From Salinibacillus kushneri (GTDB lineage Bacteria; Bacillota; Bacilli; Bacillales; Alkalibacillaceae): a stretch of DNA of 64,000 nucleotides. Shown here piece by piece: positions 26,554 through 35,114 of this stretch; position 1 is the first letter of the stretch, and every line of letters starts with the position of its first letter. A program made the position numbers and the translations under genes. Under the pieces are notes generated by a model. It was not told the origin of the DNA, did not search any database, and was given only the letters and a program-made list of their open reading frames with translations. The stretch is taken from assembly GCF_900111405.1 (NCBI RefSeq), contig NZ_FOHJ01000010.1, positions 49,460-113,459 of the forward strand, given 5' to 3'.

Positions 26554-27098
26554 ATGAAAATCTCTAAATCATTACTTGCTCTTGCTTTGCTTTTGTCGTT
26601 GCTACTATTTGGTTGTAGTAATGACACAAATGATACAAAACAGTCTAATACTGAAAATGAACAAATTTACGAAGGTCTGGTAGCAAGTGAAAAGACGTTG
26701 CCTACTAATTTTCATGAGATTGCATTTGAAAGAGAAACAACACCTTTGTTTCAATACTTGGTAAGAAAAGAGGTTAATCAATCAGAATTCGAACAAACAT
26801 GGAACTTATATGGATTTGAAAATAAAATACCAAACGTTAACTTTACCGAGAAAGACGTTTTTTCATTGGAGTTCATGAGTCTGGAGGTTGTCCCTACACA
26901 ATAAGAGAGGTTGAATTAAGCTCTGAAAACAATACTATGACAGTGCCTATGTCTTATTTAGAACGACAAGATGAATGCACTACTGATGCAACACCGAGAA
27001 CATTTGTAATCCAAATTGATAAAGAAATGTCTAAAAAAGTAGAGAGCGTAGTTCTTGTACAGAGCGGAGTAGAAAAGAACATTCCGTTTGAAAACTAA
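26554..27098 (+). pseudogene. Frameshifted lipoprotein gene of unknown family
   Basis: From ATG 26554 (RBS ggggaaga) the frame encodes a signal peptide with lipobox LFGC near residue 19, an N/T-rich spacer and a globular part, then stops at 26904. The downstream sequence to 27098 reads on in the next frame as good protein (starting FFIGVHESGGCPYTI, with a second cysteine in RQDEC). Joining the two needs one extra T in the T6 run at 26858-26863, giving about 181 aa. So this is a single-base indel in a homopolymer: a recent mutation, a sequencing error or slippage. Family not recognised. Confidence 0.6.
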
Positions 27099-27264
27099 AT
27101 ATAAACAAAAGGAAACCCTGATATTTTAGGCTTTCCAAAATTTTTTTTAAAATATCAACATTAAAATTTAACACAGCTTTTATTTTGCCCAGAATCATTA
27201 TTTAACTTTAATTTTAATAGAAACATGAAAACGTTAAAAGTCGCATGAGAAAAGGGATTTTCTA

Positions 27265-27294
27265 TTGAAAAGGCCTGGCCACGTATGGTAAGAT
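27265..27294 (+). promoter_or_regulatory. Upstream hbs promoter candidate
   Basis: TTGAAA at 27265-27270 and TAAGAT at 27289-27294, spacer 18. Weaker than the proximal promoter. B. subtilis hbs is also served by more than one promoter. Confidence 0.45.
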
Positions 27295-27363
27295 GCAAGT
27301 AATCTTTCATACCGGATTTGATAGGAAAATAAATCACATTTAGAAGAATTTTGCCTTATTGTA

Positions 27364-27392
27364 TTGAAATTCCTCGAAAATTCGGTTATGAT
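27364..27392 (+). promoter_or_regulatory. Main sigma-A promoter of hbs
   Basis: TTGAAA at 27364-27369, a 17-base spacer, and TATGAT at 27387-27392, each one base from consensus. The leader to the ATG is about 125 bases. The 424-bp region before hbs otherwise holds the right end of the IS1595-like element and no gene. Confidence 0.7.
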
Positions 27393-27522
27393 AGGGCTTG
27401 TCATCACATTTGAATGACTTACATGTATAAAATGTATGAAAATTGTTAACAAATGGGATAATTGGAATTTTAAAATTCCTTTTATTCATTCGATTGTTTG
27501 CATTTGGGAGGAGGTGAAAGAT

Positions 27523-27795
27523 ATGAACAAAACAGAACTCGTAAATGCAGTTGCTGAAAAAAGTGATCTTTCCAAAAAGGATGCAGCACAAGCAGTAGAT
27601 GCAGTATTTGAATCCATTACTGATTCATTAACTGATGGTGATAAAGTCCAACTAATTGGATTTGGTAACTTTGAAGTTCGTGAGCGTGCTGCTCGTAAAG
27701 GACGTAATCCACAAACTGGTGATGAAATTGAAATCCCAGCTAGCAAAGTTCCTGCATTCAAACCAGGGAAAGCCCTTAAGGATGCTGTGAAATAA
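27523..27795 (+). CDS. hbs: DNA-binding protein HU
   Basis: 90-aa histone-like protein, the canonical HU length, starting [14 protein letters not shown] and containing the HU signature [21 protein letters not shown] and the DNA-clasping arm with proline in [19 protein letters not shown] 27523 follows ggaggaggtgaaag; the longer frame is leader. Essential nucleoid protein in Bacillus. In B. subtilis folE follows directly; here a strong terminator follows and folE is missing. Confidence 0.98.
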   Translation: MNKTELVNAVAEKSDLSKKDAAQAVDAVFESITDSLTDGDKVQLIGFGNFEVRERAARKGRNPQTGDEIEIPASKVPAFKPGKALKDAVK

Positions 27796-27816
27796 GCTAT
27801 ACATAGGGCTGTGAAA

Positions 27817-27844
27817 AAAAGAGGGTTTTTGCCCTCTTTTTTTT
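27817..27844 (+). terminator. Rho-independent terminator of hbs
   Basis: Stem aagagggt / gccctctt with a T8 tail, immediately after hbs. Confidence 0.9.
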
Positions 27845-27938
27845 ATGTCTCTTTTAACATTTTTCAATAGATTATAGGGAATGATAATGTTAAAATATGA
27901 ACATACCTTAAAATGTTTATGAGGAGGAACTGCATAAC

Positions 27939-28169
27939 ATGAGTACAAGTTCTTCTAGTTCGGATTTTTTTGTTATAAAGGCTTTAGAAGATGGAGTAAA
28001 TGTAAATGGATTAACTAGAGGTTCAGATACTCGTTTTCATCACTCTGAAAAGTTGGATAAAGGAGAAGTGATGATTGCCCAGTTTACCGAACACACTTCT
28101 GCGGTGAAAGTTCGGGGAAAAGCTATTGTTCAAACCAGTCATGGCGAGGTCAAGACAGAGGAAGAATAA
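27939..28169 (+). CDS. mtrB: Tryptophan RNA-binding attenuation protein TRAP
   Basis: 76-aa subunit of the 11-mer TRAP ring, which binds tryptophan and (G/U)AG repeats in RNA to repress trp expression. Family blocks are present: [20 protein letters not shown], the tryptophan-pocket region and the RNA-binding KVRGKA near residue 57. RBS gaggaggaa precedes ATG 27939. It is present although the trp structural genes are not in the neighbouring aro cluster, so its targets must lie elsewhere in the genome. Confidence 0.96.
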   Translation: MSTSSSSSDFFVIKALEDGVNVNGLTRGSDTRFHHSEKLDKGEVMIAQFTEHTSAVKVRGKAIVQTSHGEVKTEEE

Positions 28170-28247
28170 AGACAAACTTATCCGACAGAGTTTGGCAATA
28201 AAAACGCAGCATGAGGTGTTCTGTAAGAAAGTGTCAAGGTGATTGAT

Positions 28248-29024
28248 TTGGATCCCAAATTAATACAGAGAGTAAAAGAGCAATTGAATCATTTTTCAGA
28301 TAAATCATTTGAAAGCACAAATCAGAAAGCTGTTTTTTCCGAGGATAAAATTTTGTTTTTAGATACAATTTTATGTGGTTCTGTTTATATGACAGATGAT
28401 AAAAAAGAGAAGTATATTCAAGCTATTATGTTTGTTCAAACTGCACTTGATATACACGATTTTGTACCGATTCACTCAATTGAACAAAATCAAATAATCC
28501 CGCGAAAGCAAATGAATGTACTTGTAGGTGACCTATATAGTGGCAAGTTTTATGAAATTTTATCCAACTTGGAAAATATAGAATTTATTGCCGTCCTGGC
28601 AAGTGCCATTCGTAGCATTAATGAACGAAAAATGGTGATTTATTACAGTGATGGTCACTCCATCAATCATTTAGTAGAGGAATTGAAAGAAGTCGAATCA
28701 GCACTTATCATTCATGTCTGTCAATATTTTAATATTAATGAGTATAATGAGGTCATTCAGAACTGGCTATTAATGAAGCGATTAATGATGGAGCTTTATA
28801 CATATCAAAAGGAAAAGAAGTCTGTAGTCCTGAATCTGCTCAGTCAGCGATACACGGAGCATGATGTCATTCGTATGGTTGAAAACATGATTCCAAGAAT
28901 AATGATTAAATTAGAAGCCTTAATTCATGATTTACCTTCAGAAGTTCAGGCATTAAAATCCTATTTAATGAAAGAACTTAAAGAATTATCATTGAAACAA
29001 GGAATACTATTGGGGGAAGGATAG
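28248..29024 (+). CDS. hepS: Heptaprenyl diphosphate synthase component I
   Basis: About 258 aa, the small non-catalytic subunit that with HepT makes the C35 side chain of menaquinone-7. It belongs to the HEPPP_synt_1 family; no DDxxD motif is expected in this subunit, and none is seen. Start uncertain: TTG 28248 has aaggtga six bases upstream and is preferred, GTG 28239 is the alternative. It is followed by menG after 4 bp. HepS is poorly conserved in sequence, so position adds weight. Confidence 0.88.
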   Translation: MDPKLIQRVKEQLNHFSDKSFESTNQKAVFSEDKILFLDTILCGSVYMTDDKKEKYIQAIMFVQTALDIHDFVPIHSIEQNQIIPRKQMNVLVGDLYSGKFYEILSNLENIEFIAVLASAIRSINERKMVIYYSDGHSINHLVEELKEVESALIIHVCQYFNINEYNEVIQNWLLMKRLMMELYTYQKEKKSVVLNLLSQRYTEHDVIRMVENMIPRIMIKLEALIHDLPSEVQALKSYLMKELKELSLKQGILLGEG

Positions 29025-29028
29025 AGAT

Positions 29029-29742
29029 ATGGATCAGCGCTCAAAAGCAGAAAAAGTCCACAACGTATTTGAAAAGATTTATGATAAATATGATGTGATG
29101 AACTCTGTCATTTCTTTTCAAAGACACAAAGCCTGGCGTAAAGACGTAATGAAAAGAATGGATGTAAAACCAGGGGATAAAGCACTGGATGTATGCTGCG
29201 GTACTGGAGACTGGACTTTTGCCCTTGGAGATATAGTCGGAAAAGCAGGACAAGTGATAGGTATCGATTTTAGCCAAAATATGCTTTCCATTGCTCAAGA
29301 TAAATTAGATCAAAATAACCTTCCTCAAATTTCTTTTAAGCATGGAGATGCTATGAACCTTCCGTTTGAAGATCACTCCTTTGATTATGTAACAATCGGG
29401 TTTGGGTTACGAAATGTACCTGATTACTTACATGTACTTAAAGAGATGACACGAGTGGTTAAACCAGGAGGAAAAGTAGTCTGTTTAGAGACCTCACAAC
29501 CAACCATCCCCGTATATAGGCAATTATATTATTTTTATTTTAAGTTTATCATGCCGCTTTTTGGAAAGATCTTTGCCAAAAGCTATAATGAATATGCTTG
29601 GCTGCATGAATCTGCAAAAGATTTTCCTAATCGAAAGGCACTAAAAGAATTATTTATAGAAGCAGGTTTGACCCATATCCAAATCAAAAGTTATACTGGC
29701 GGAGTTGCAGCCATGCATCTAGGAATAAAACCAACAAAATGA
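29029..29742 (+). CDS. menG: Demethylmenaquinone methyltransferase
   Basis: 237-aa SAM-dependent methyltransferase of the UbiE/MenG family, catalysing the last step of menaquinone synthesis. SAM-binding block [14 protein letters not shown] (about 54-67) and the late signature [12 protein letters not shown] are present. Lies between hepS and hepT, as in B. subtilis (menH/menG). ATG 29029 follows gggggaaggatagag. Confidence 0.97.
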   Translation: MDQRSKAEKVHNVFEKIYDKYDVMNSVISFQRHKAWRKDVMKRMDVKPGDKALDVCCGTGDWTFALGDIVGKAGQVIGIDFSQNMLSIAQDKLDQNNLPQISFKHGDAMNLPFEDHSFDYVTIGFGLRNVPDYLHVLKEMTRVVKPGGKVVCLETSQPTIPVYRQLYYFYFKFIMPLFGKIFAKSYNEYAWLHESAKDFPNRKALKELFIEAGLTHIQIKSYTGGVAAMHLGIKPTK

Positions 29743-29771
29743 ATTGATATTTATAATTACAGGTGAATCAT

Positions 29772-30746
29772 ATGAAACTACCTTTATCTTACAAATTTTT
29801 AGATGATGATTTAGATAAAATCGAATCGGAGTTATTAAATACAGTAAAAGCAGACCACCCCGTTTTACGTGCAGCATCTACACAGTTATTAAAAGCAGGC
29901 GGAAAACGAATTCGTCCTGTTTTTGTTTTGCTGTCCGCTAAATTCGGTCATTATGATTTTGATAAAATAAAACATGTTGCTTCCTCATTTGAACTAATGC
30001 ACATGGCCTCCCTTGTACATGATGATGTCATTGATAATGCTGAATTGCGAAGAGGCCATGAAACCATTAATGCAAAATGGGATAGCCGTGTATCGATGTA
30101 TACAGGAGATTATATGTTTGCCCGGGCTCTTGAAATTCTTTCATACATACAAAATACTCGGGCTCATCAAAAACTTTCAAAGACTATCGTTGAACTGGCT
30201 CAAGGTGAGATTGAGCAGTTGAAGGATCAATATAATCTTAATCAGAATTTCAGAAATTATTTAAGGCGTATTAAGCGCAAAACCGCACTGCTGATTGCAA
30301 GCAGCTGTCATTTAGGCGCCATTGTTGCAAATGCTCCAGCACAGTATGAGAAGGCTTTAGCGAAATATGGTTATTACATAGGAATGTCTTATCAAATTAT
30401 TGATGATATTTTAGATTTTACTGCCACACCCGAAAAATTAGGGAAGCCTGCTGGAAGTGACTTATTTCAAGGAAATATAACGTTGCCAGTATTATATAAA
30501 TTAAAAGAACCTTCTTTTAAACAAAGACTGGCCAAAAGCTTTGAGCGATTCCGAGAGCAGCAGGAACACGAAGATCTTGCAAACATTGTACAGGAAATTA
30601 AACAATCTGATGCCATTAAAAAGTCATTTCAGGTAAGTGAGTTATATCTACAAAAGGCTTATGAACAGCTGGAAATATTTCCGTCGTCCAAGGCGAAAAA
30701 AGCATTAACAGATATTGCGAAATATATTGGCCGAAGAAGCTATTAA
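29772..30746 (+). CDS. hepT: Heptaprenyl diphosphate synthase component II
   Basis: 324-aa catalytic trans-prenyltransferase. First aspartate-rich motif DDVID near residue 83, second DDILD near 211, and the KAGGKRIRP substrate block near 42. It condenses IPP onto FPP to C35 for menaquinone. Start ATG 29772 (acaggtga upstream) rather than the GTG three codons earlier. Followed by ndk after about 86 bp. Confidence 0.96.
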   Translation: MKLPLSYKFLDDDLDKIESELLNTVKADHPVLRAASTQLLKAGGKRIRPVFVLLSAKFGHYDFDKIKHVASSFELMHMASLVHDDVIDNAELRRGHETINAKWDSRVSMYTGDYMFARALEILSYIQNTRAHQKLSKTIVELAQGEIEQLKDQYNLNQNFRNYLRRIKRKTALLIASSCHLGAIVANAPAQYEKALAKYGYYIGMSYQIIDDILDFTATPEKLGKPAGSDLFQGNITLPVLYKLKEPSFKQRLAKSFERFREQQEHEDLANIVQEIKQSDAIKKSFQVSELYLQKAYEQLEIFPSSKAKKALTDIAKYIGRRSY

Positions 30747-30832
30747 AGAAGAATTGTCAAAAAACATAAAATTTGATAAAATTTTAACGGCTTGAAGCGT
30801 TTTCACTATCTATTATAAAAAGAGGTGTAATA

Positions 30833-31279
30833 ATGGAAAAAACTTTTCTAATGATTAAACCAGATGGGGTACAACGAAATCTTATTGGAGAAATCGTAAC
30901 AAGGTTTGAAAAAAAAGGATTTCAACTATCGGGTGCAAAATTAATGAACATTTCTAATGAAAAGGCAGAAAAACATTACGGTGAACATAAGGATAAGCCA
31001 TTCTTTGGGGAACTTGTTGACTTTATCACCTCAGGCCCTGTTTTTGCTATGGTTTGGGAAGGTGAGAATGTGATTGCAACCGCCCGACAGATGATGGGGA
31101 AAACCAATCCACAAGAGGCAGCGCCAGGTACGATTCGTGGTGACTACGGATTAACCGTTGGAAAAAATATCATTCATGGTTCTGACTCACCGGAGAGTGC
31201 AGAACGTGAAATTCAGCTGTTTTTCGAGAATGATGAGATTTTATCGTTTACCAAAGATAATCAAAAGTGGATTTACTAG
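30833..31279 (+). CDS. ndk: Nucleoside diphosphate kinase
   Basis: 148-aa kinase exchanging phosphate between nucleoside di- and triphosphates. The phosphohistidine motif NIIHGSDS is at about residues 112-119 and the N-terminal KPDGVQR is typical. RBS agaggtg precedes ATG 30833. Terminator immediately after. Same place as in B. subtilis. Confidence 0.97.
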   Translation: MEKTFLMIKPDGVQRNLIGEIVTRFEKKGFQLSGAKLMNISNEKAEKHYGEHKDKPFFGELVDFITSGPVFAMVWEGENVIATARQMMGKTNPQEAAPGTIRGDYGLTVGKNIIHGSDSPESAEREIQLFFENDEILSFTKDNQKWIY

Positions 31280-31286
31280 TTTGAAC

Positions 31287-31318
31287 AGGCCAGTAGCGCA
31301 CACTGGCCTTCTTTCATT
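31287..31318 (+). terminator. Terminator of ndk
   Basis: Eight-bp stem aggccagt / actggcct (31287-31294, 31302-31309) followed by tctttcatttt. Confidence 0.85.
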
Positions 31319-31410
31319 TTCAGGGAGCCCTGTTTTATGTATTTTATTTATAGCGGATAAGAGAACCTTGCTCAAAAAAGGTTCATTTTATATATAGAAG
31401 GAGAAGGAGT

Positions 31411-32184
31411 ATGGGGGATTTCGAACAATTTATGGAGTGTGTAAATAAAAAGACGGGGATAGACTTATCATTGTATAAAGAGAAGCAGATGAAGCGAAGG
31501 CTATCTTCATTAAAAGAAAAACGCGGCTGTCATTCATTTGCAGACTATTACACCCTTATTGTTGATAACCGTGAATATTTCAATGAATTTCTCGATCGCA
31601 TAACGATTAATGTATCTGAATTTTATCGAAATAAAAAGAGGTGGGATATTCTAGATCAGAAAATAATCCCCAACCTTTTAAGCAGAAAAAAACGTCTTAA
31701 AATATGGAGTGCTGCCTGCTCTACTGGAGAAGAGCCTTATACTATTGCTATGATTCTGAGTCAGCACACTTCATTATCAAATATAGATATTTTAGCTACG
31801 GACCTCGATGAAAATGCACTTAATGTAGCCAAAAAAGGCGTGTATTTAAATAAATCAGTAAAGGAAGTACCCTCAGATATAAAGCAAAAGTTTTTTACAG
31901 AAAGCAATGATGTGTATACAATTGATCCCGCATTAAAGAGAGTTATTACGTTTAAAAAGCATAATTTATTAAAGGATACCTATAGTGAGGGATTCGACTT
32001 AATCGTTTGTCGTAATGTACTTATATATTTTACAGAAAAAGCAAAAGGAGAAATCTATCAAAAATTCAGCCATGCATTGGATGATAACGGGGTACTGTTT
32101 GTGGGCAGTACAGAACAGATTTTTAATCCTAAACAATATCAACTACAAACCGTTGATACCTTTTTTTACAAAAAACAGAATTAA
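31411..32184 (+). CDS. cheR: Chemotaxis methyltransferase CheR
   Basis: 257-aa SAM-dependent enzyme methylating glutamates of chemoreceptors. An N-terminal helical receptor-binding domain (about 1-75) is followed by the SAM domain with SAACSTGEEPY (about 99-109) and DLIVCRNVLIYF near 195. B. subtilis CheR is 256 aa, also between ndk and aroF. With ypfA/MotI this suggests a flagellate, chemotactic organism. RBS agaaggagaagg before ATG 31411. Confidence 0.96.
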   Translation: MGDFEQFMECVNKKTGIDLSLYKEKQMKRRLSSLKEKRGCHSFADYYTLIVDNREYFNEFLDRITINVSEFYRNKKRWDILDQKIIPNLLSRKKRLKIWSAACSTGEEPYTIAMILSQHTSLSNIDILATDLDENALNVAKKGVYLNKSVKEVPSDIKQKFFTESNDVYTIDPALKRVITFKKHNLLKDTYSEGFDLIVCRNVLIYFTEKAKGEIYQKFSHALDDNGVLFVGSTEQIFNPKQYQLQTVDTFFYKKQN

Positions 32185-32191
32185 ATGAAAG

Positions 32192-32221
32192 ACACTTGAC
32201 TTAGCTTCAAGTGTTTTTTTA
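32192..32221 (+). terminator. Terminator of cheR
   Basis: Eight-bp stem acacttga / tcaagtgt (32192-32199, 32207-32214) followed by a T8 tract. Confidence 0.88.
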
Positions 32222-32363
32222 TTGGCTCTTTTCATAAAGATTATTGTTTTTTAAAAGTGTATTTGTTTATCGCAAACTATTCCAGCTAGAAACTTATATT
32301 TCCTACCTTAGCTCATCTCACTTTATTCAATAAGCAACAAAACAAGGTATGTTAAAAACTTGT

Positions 32364-32448
32364 AAAACGATAAAATATATAATTTTCATCGTTTTTCTAA
32401 AAAATATCTTAAGGAACCAAACACAAATCAGTTTGTGTATGATATAGT
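32364..32448 (+). promoter_or_regulatory. Control region upstream of the aro operon
   Basis: The 303-bp gap before aroF holds no gene. It has an inverted repeat aaaacgat / atcgtttt (32364-32371, 32388-32395) and a 7-bp palindromic pair acacaaa / tttgtgt (32421-32427, 32432-32438). The latter lies just upstream of the -10-like tgatatagt (TATAGT at 32443-32448). No T-box or (G/U)AG repeat series was seen. The short palindrome placed against a -10 looks like an operator, by inference. Confidence 0.4.
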
Positions 32449-32487
32449 AATAAAAATACAGACGTATACATAATTGGAGGGTTTAGT

Positions 32488-33651
32488 TTGCGATATTTAA
32501 CGGCAGGAGAATCACACGGAAAACAGTTGACAACAATTGTTGAAGGGGTTCCGGCAAATTTACCTCTTTTATCAAGTGATATAAGTGAATCTTTATTAAG
32601 AAGACAAAAAGGATATGGCCGTGGAAGAAGAATGAAAATCGAAAAGGACTTAGTAGAGATTAAAAGCGGTGTTCGTCATGGATATACACTAGGTTCCCCA
32701 ATATCCTTTGTGATAGAGAATGATGACTTTAAGCATTGGGAAAATATTATGGGGGAAGATCCAATAGACGATACGCAAGAAGTGAAAAGACAAATCACAA
32801 GACCTCGACCAGGTCATGCGGACTTAAATGGTGCTTTAAAATATGGACATCGGGATATGAGAAATGTATTGGAGCGCTCATCAGCCAGAGAAACAGCTGC
32901 ACGAGTGGCAGCAGGAAGCTTAGCGAAAAAGATTTTAAAAGAACTAGATATACATGTGGTTGGCTATGTGAAGGAAATTGCAGGCATACGTGCTGAAGAT
33001 GTGGAAATGTCCAGCCAGGAGAAAGCAGAAGTGTCTGAAAATTCCCCTGTTCGGACTCTGGATCAAAAGGTCGAACAGCCCATGAAGGATGCGATTGATC
33101 AAGCGAAAAAAGACGGTGATTCCATTGGAGGCGTTTGTGAAGTGGTCGTAGAAGGTATGCCTGCGGGAGTGGGTTCATATGTTCATTATGACCGAAAATT
33201 AGATTCTCGTATTGCAGGTGGAGTTACCAGTATTAACGCGTTTAAAGGTGTTGAATTCGGGATTGGTTTTGAAGCTGCACGGAAAAATGGCAGTGAAGTC
33301 CATGATGAAATTCTATGGAATGAGGAGAGAGGTTATTATCGCCGAACGAATCGGTTAGGGGGATTTGAAGGTGGAATGACTACCGGAATGCCTATTGTTG
33401 TACGTGGAGTCATGAAGCCTATTCCAACCCTATATAAGCCACTTCAAAGTGTTGATATTGATTCAAAGGAACCTTTTAAGGCGAGTATTGAAAGGTCTGA
33501 TTCATGTGCGGTACCAGCTGCTTCTGTTGTCATGGAGCATGTAGTAGCCTGGGAGGTTGCCCGCACACTCCTGGAACAATTTCCACATGATCAATTTCCA
33601 AAATTAAAGGAAGCTGTCCAGCAATATCGTGATGAAATAAGGGGATTTTAG
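32488..33651 (+). CDS. aroF: Chorismate synthase
   Basis: 387-aa FMN-dependent enzyme forming chorismate from EPSP (AroF in Bacillus nomenclature, AroC elsewhere). The N-terminus [11 protein letters not shown] and the blocks [12 protein letters not shown] and [15 protein letters not shown] are diagnostic, the last with the catalytic histidine. Start TTG 32488 with ggagg seven bases upstream. First gene of aroF-aroB-aroH-hisC-tyrA-aroE; its stop abuts the aroB ATG. Confidence 0.97.
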   Translation: MRYLTAGESHGKQLTTIVEGVPANLPLLSSDISESLLRRQKGYGRGRRMKIEKDLVEIKSGVRHGYTLGSPISFVIENDDFKHWENIMGEDPIDDTQEVKRQITRPRPGHADLNGALKYGHRDMRNVLERSSARETAARVAAGSLAKKILKELDIHVVGYVKEIAGIRAEDVEMSSQEKAEVSENSPVRTLDQKVEQPMKDAIDQAKKDGDSIGGVCEVVVEGMPAGVGSYVHYDRKLDSRIAGGVTSINAFKGVEFGIGFEAARKNGSEVHDEILWNEERGYYRRTNRLGGFEGGMTTGMPIVVRGVMKPIPTLYKPLQSVDIDSKEPFKASIERSDSCAVPAASVVMEHVVAWEVARTLLEQFPHDQFPKLKEAVQQYRDEIRGF

Positions 33652-34740
33652 ATGAGAACCTTAGAAGTTAACTCCAGTCAATGGACCTATAACGTTTATA
33701 TAGGTCCAGATTTACGCTTTGAAGTGTCGAAATATTTACCCAACTCTTATGACAAAATTTTAATTGTAACAGATCGTCATGTCGAACAACTTGGGTATTT
33801 AAACGAAGTAATAAGTGATCTGCAGAAGCATGCGAAACAAGTCTATTCTTTTACTGTTCCAGCAGGAGAAGAGTCTAAAAAACTGGATGTATTTGAACAA
33901 CTGCAAACCGATGCTATTAAAAAAGGGTTAGATCGAAAGTCACTAATAGTAGCATTAGGGGGTGGCGTAGTAGGAGATTTGACTGGCTTTGTTGCAGCTA
34001 CATTTATGCGGGGGATTGACTATATACAAGTCCCGACGACGATTTTGGCTCATGACAGCAGTGTGGGAGGGAAGGTTGCTATAAACCATTCATTAGGAAA
34101 AAATTTAATCGGTGCCTTTCATGCACCAAAAGGGGTTATATATGATCTATCTACGATTAAATCGCTGCCTTTAGTTGAGAAAAGATCCGGTTTTGCTGAG
34201 GTGATTAAGCATGGATTAATTGCAGACAAAAACATGCTTAACCAATTGATGGAGCATGTTCAAACGCTAGAAACCATCAATCAGAAAATTTTAGAAGATG
34301 CTCTTTACAATGGGATCAAGATAAAAGCACATATTGTTGAACAGGATGAAAAGGAAAAAGGAATAAGAAGCCATTTAAATTTTGGCCATACTTTAGGGCA
34401 TGCGATAGAAGCTGAAGCGGGATACGGGAGTATTACCCATGGTGAAGCGGTGGCCATTGGCATGTTGTTTGCCCTTCAGGTAAGTGAGAGTCATTTATCA
34501 CTATCATTTTCAAATAACCGCTTTAAAAACTGGCTGAAACAACTAGCCTATCCATTACATATGGTAAAAGATCTACAAATTGAATCATTAATCGAACGGA
34601 TGAAAGTGGATAAGAAAAATCAAAGTGGACAAATACGTATGGTTTTGTTAAAGGATGTTGGTATGCCAGAGCTATATACCATTAATGAAAACCGTTTACT
34701 TTCTGAATTAAAAACCTTTATAAATGAGGTGATTGAATGA
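33652..34740 (+). CDS. aroB: 3-dehydroquinate synthase
   Basis: 362-aa NAD- and metal-dependent enzyme of the shikimate pathway. NAD block GGGVVGDLTGFVAA near residue 103, then PTTILAHDSSVGGKVAINH and metal-ligand histidines in RSHLNFGHTLGHAIE near 243 and THGEAVAIG. Begins at the base after the aroF stop and overlaps aroH by 4 bp (ATGA), so translation is coupled. Confidence 0.97.
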   Translation: MRTLEVNSSQWTYNVYIGPDLRFEVSKYLPNSYDKILIVTDRHVEQLGYLNEVISDLQKHAKQVYSFTVPAGEESKKLDVFEQLQTDAIKKGLDRKSLIVALGGGVVGDLTGFVAATFMRGIDYIQVPTTILAHDSSVGGKVAINHSLGKNLIGAFHAPKGVIYDLSTIKSLPLVEKRSGFAEVIKHGLIADKNMLNQLMEHVQTLETINQKILEDALYNGIKIKAHIVEQDEKEKGIRSHLNFGHTLGHAIEAEAGYGSITHGEAVAIGMLFALQVSESHLSLSFSNNRFKNWLKQLAYPLHMVKDLQIESLIERMKVDKKNQSGQIRMVLLKDVGMPELYTINENRLLSELKTFINEVIE

Positions 34741-35099
34741 TCAGGGGAATTAGAGGAGCTGCCACAGTGTCTGCAAATGAGGCAGAAGAAATTCATATCG
34801 CAACAAGGGATTTATTATTGGATGTTGCTGAAAAAAATGAAATTTACCCTGAGGATATTGTATCAGTGTTAATTTCTGTTACACCAGACCTGAATGCTGC
34901 TTTTCCGGCCAAAGGCATGCGAATGATTAATGGCTGGACTTATGTACCCGTAATGTGTACCACAGAAATTCCCGTTCCGAATGCCTTAGAAAAATGTATT
35001 CGAGTAATGGTTACAGCTCGTACAGAGCGGAAGCAACAGGACATTCATCATATTTATCATGGTGAAGCCAAACAATTGCGTCCTGATTTAATTAAGTAG
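34737..35099 (+). CDS. aroH: Chorismate mutase, AroH type
   Basis: 120-aa monofunctional chorismate mutase of the trimeric AroH fold. It begins MIRGIRGAATV with the active-site arginine near residue 6, and shows PDLNAAFPAKGMR and the late active-site Arg in MVTARTERKQ near 90-97. It converts chorismate to prephenate for tyrosine and phenylalanine. Only 15 bp separate it from hisC; in B. subtilis the six trp genes stand in this gap. Confidence 0.96.
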   Translation: MIRGIRGAATVSANEAEEIHIATRDLLLDVAEKNEIYPEDIVSVLISVTPDLNAAFPAKGMRMINGWTYVPVMCTTEIPVPNALEKCIRVMVTARTERKQQDIHHIYHGEAKQLRPDLIK

Positions 35100-35114
35100 A
35101 GGAGGCTATCTATC

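Larger units (their letters stand above)
26027..27177 (+). mobile_element. Decayed IS1595-like element with a lipoprotein gene inside
   Basis: The left end reads ggctctgttaaaggtaaatg. The right end, reverse-complemented, reads gctgtgttaaattttaatg, and both continue into ttgatatttt, giving terminal inverted repeats of about 30 bp with mismatches and one missing base at the right end. The octamer TTTTATTT flanks both sides (26019-26026, 27178-27185), consistent with the 8-bp duplication of IS1595 transposition, although it is low-complexity. Inside lie an N-terminal transposase fragment and a frameshifted lipoprotein gene. The catalytic half of the transposase is missing, so the copy cannot move itself. 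Confidence 0.7.

Noticed and set aside
30787..30806. Possible cre site before ndk (ttgaagcgttttcact)
   Set aside because: It misses an invariant G of the consensus, and ndk is not an expected CcpA target.
32185..32487. T-box, TRAP-binding or other riboswitch before aroF
   Set aside because: No T-box core, no series of (G/U)AG triplets and no conserved riboswitch core could be seen.
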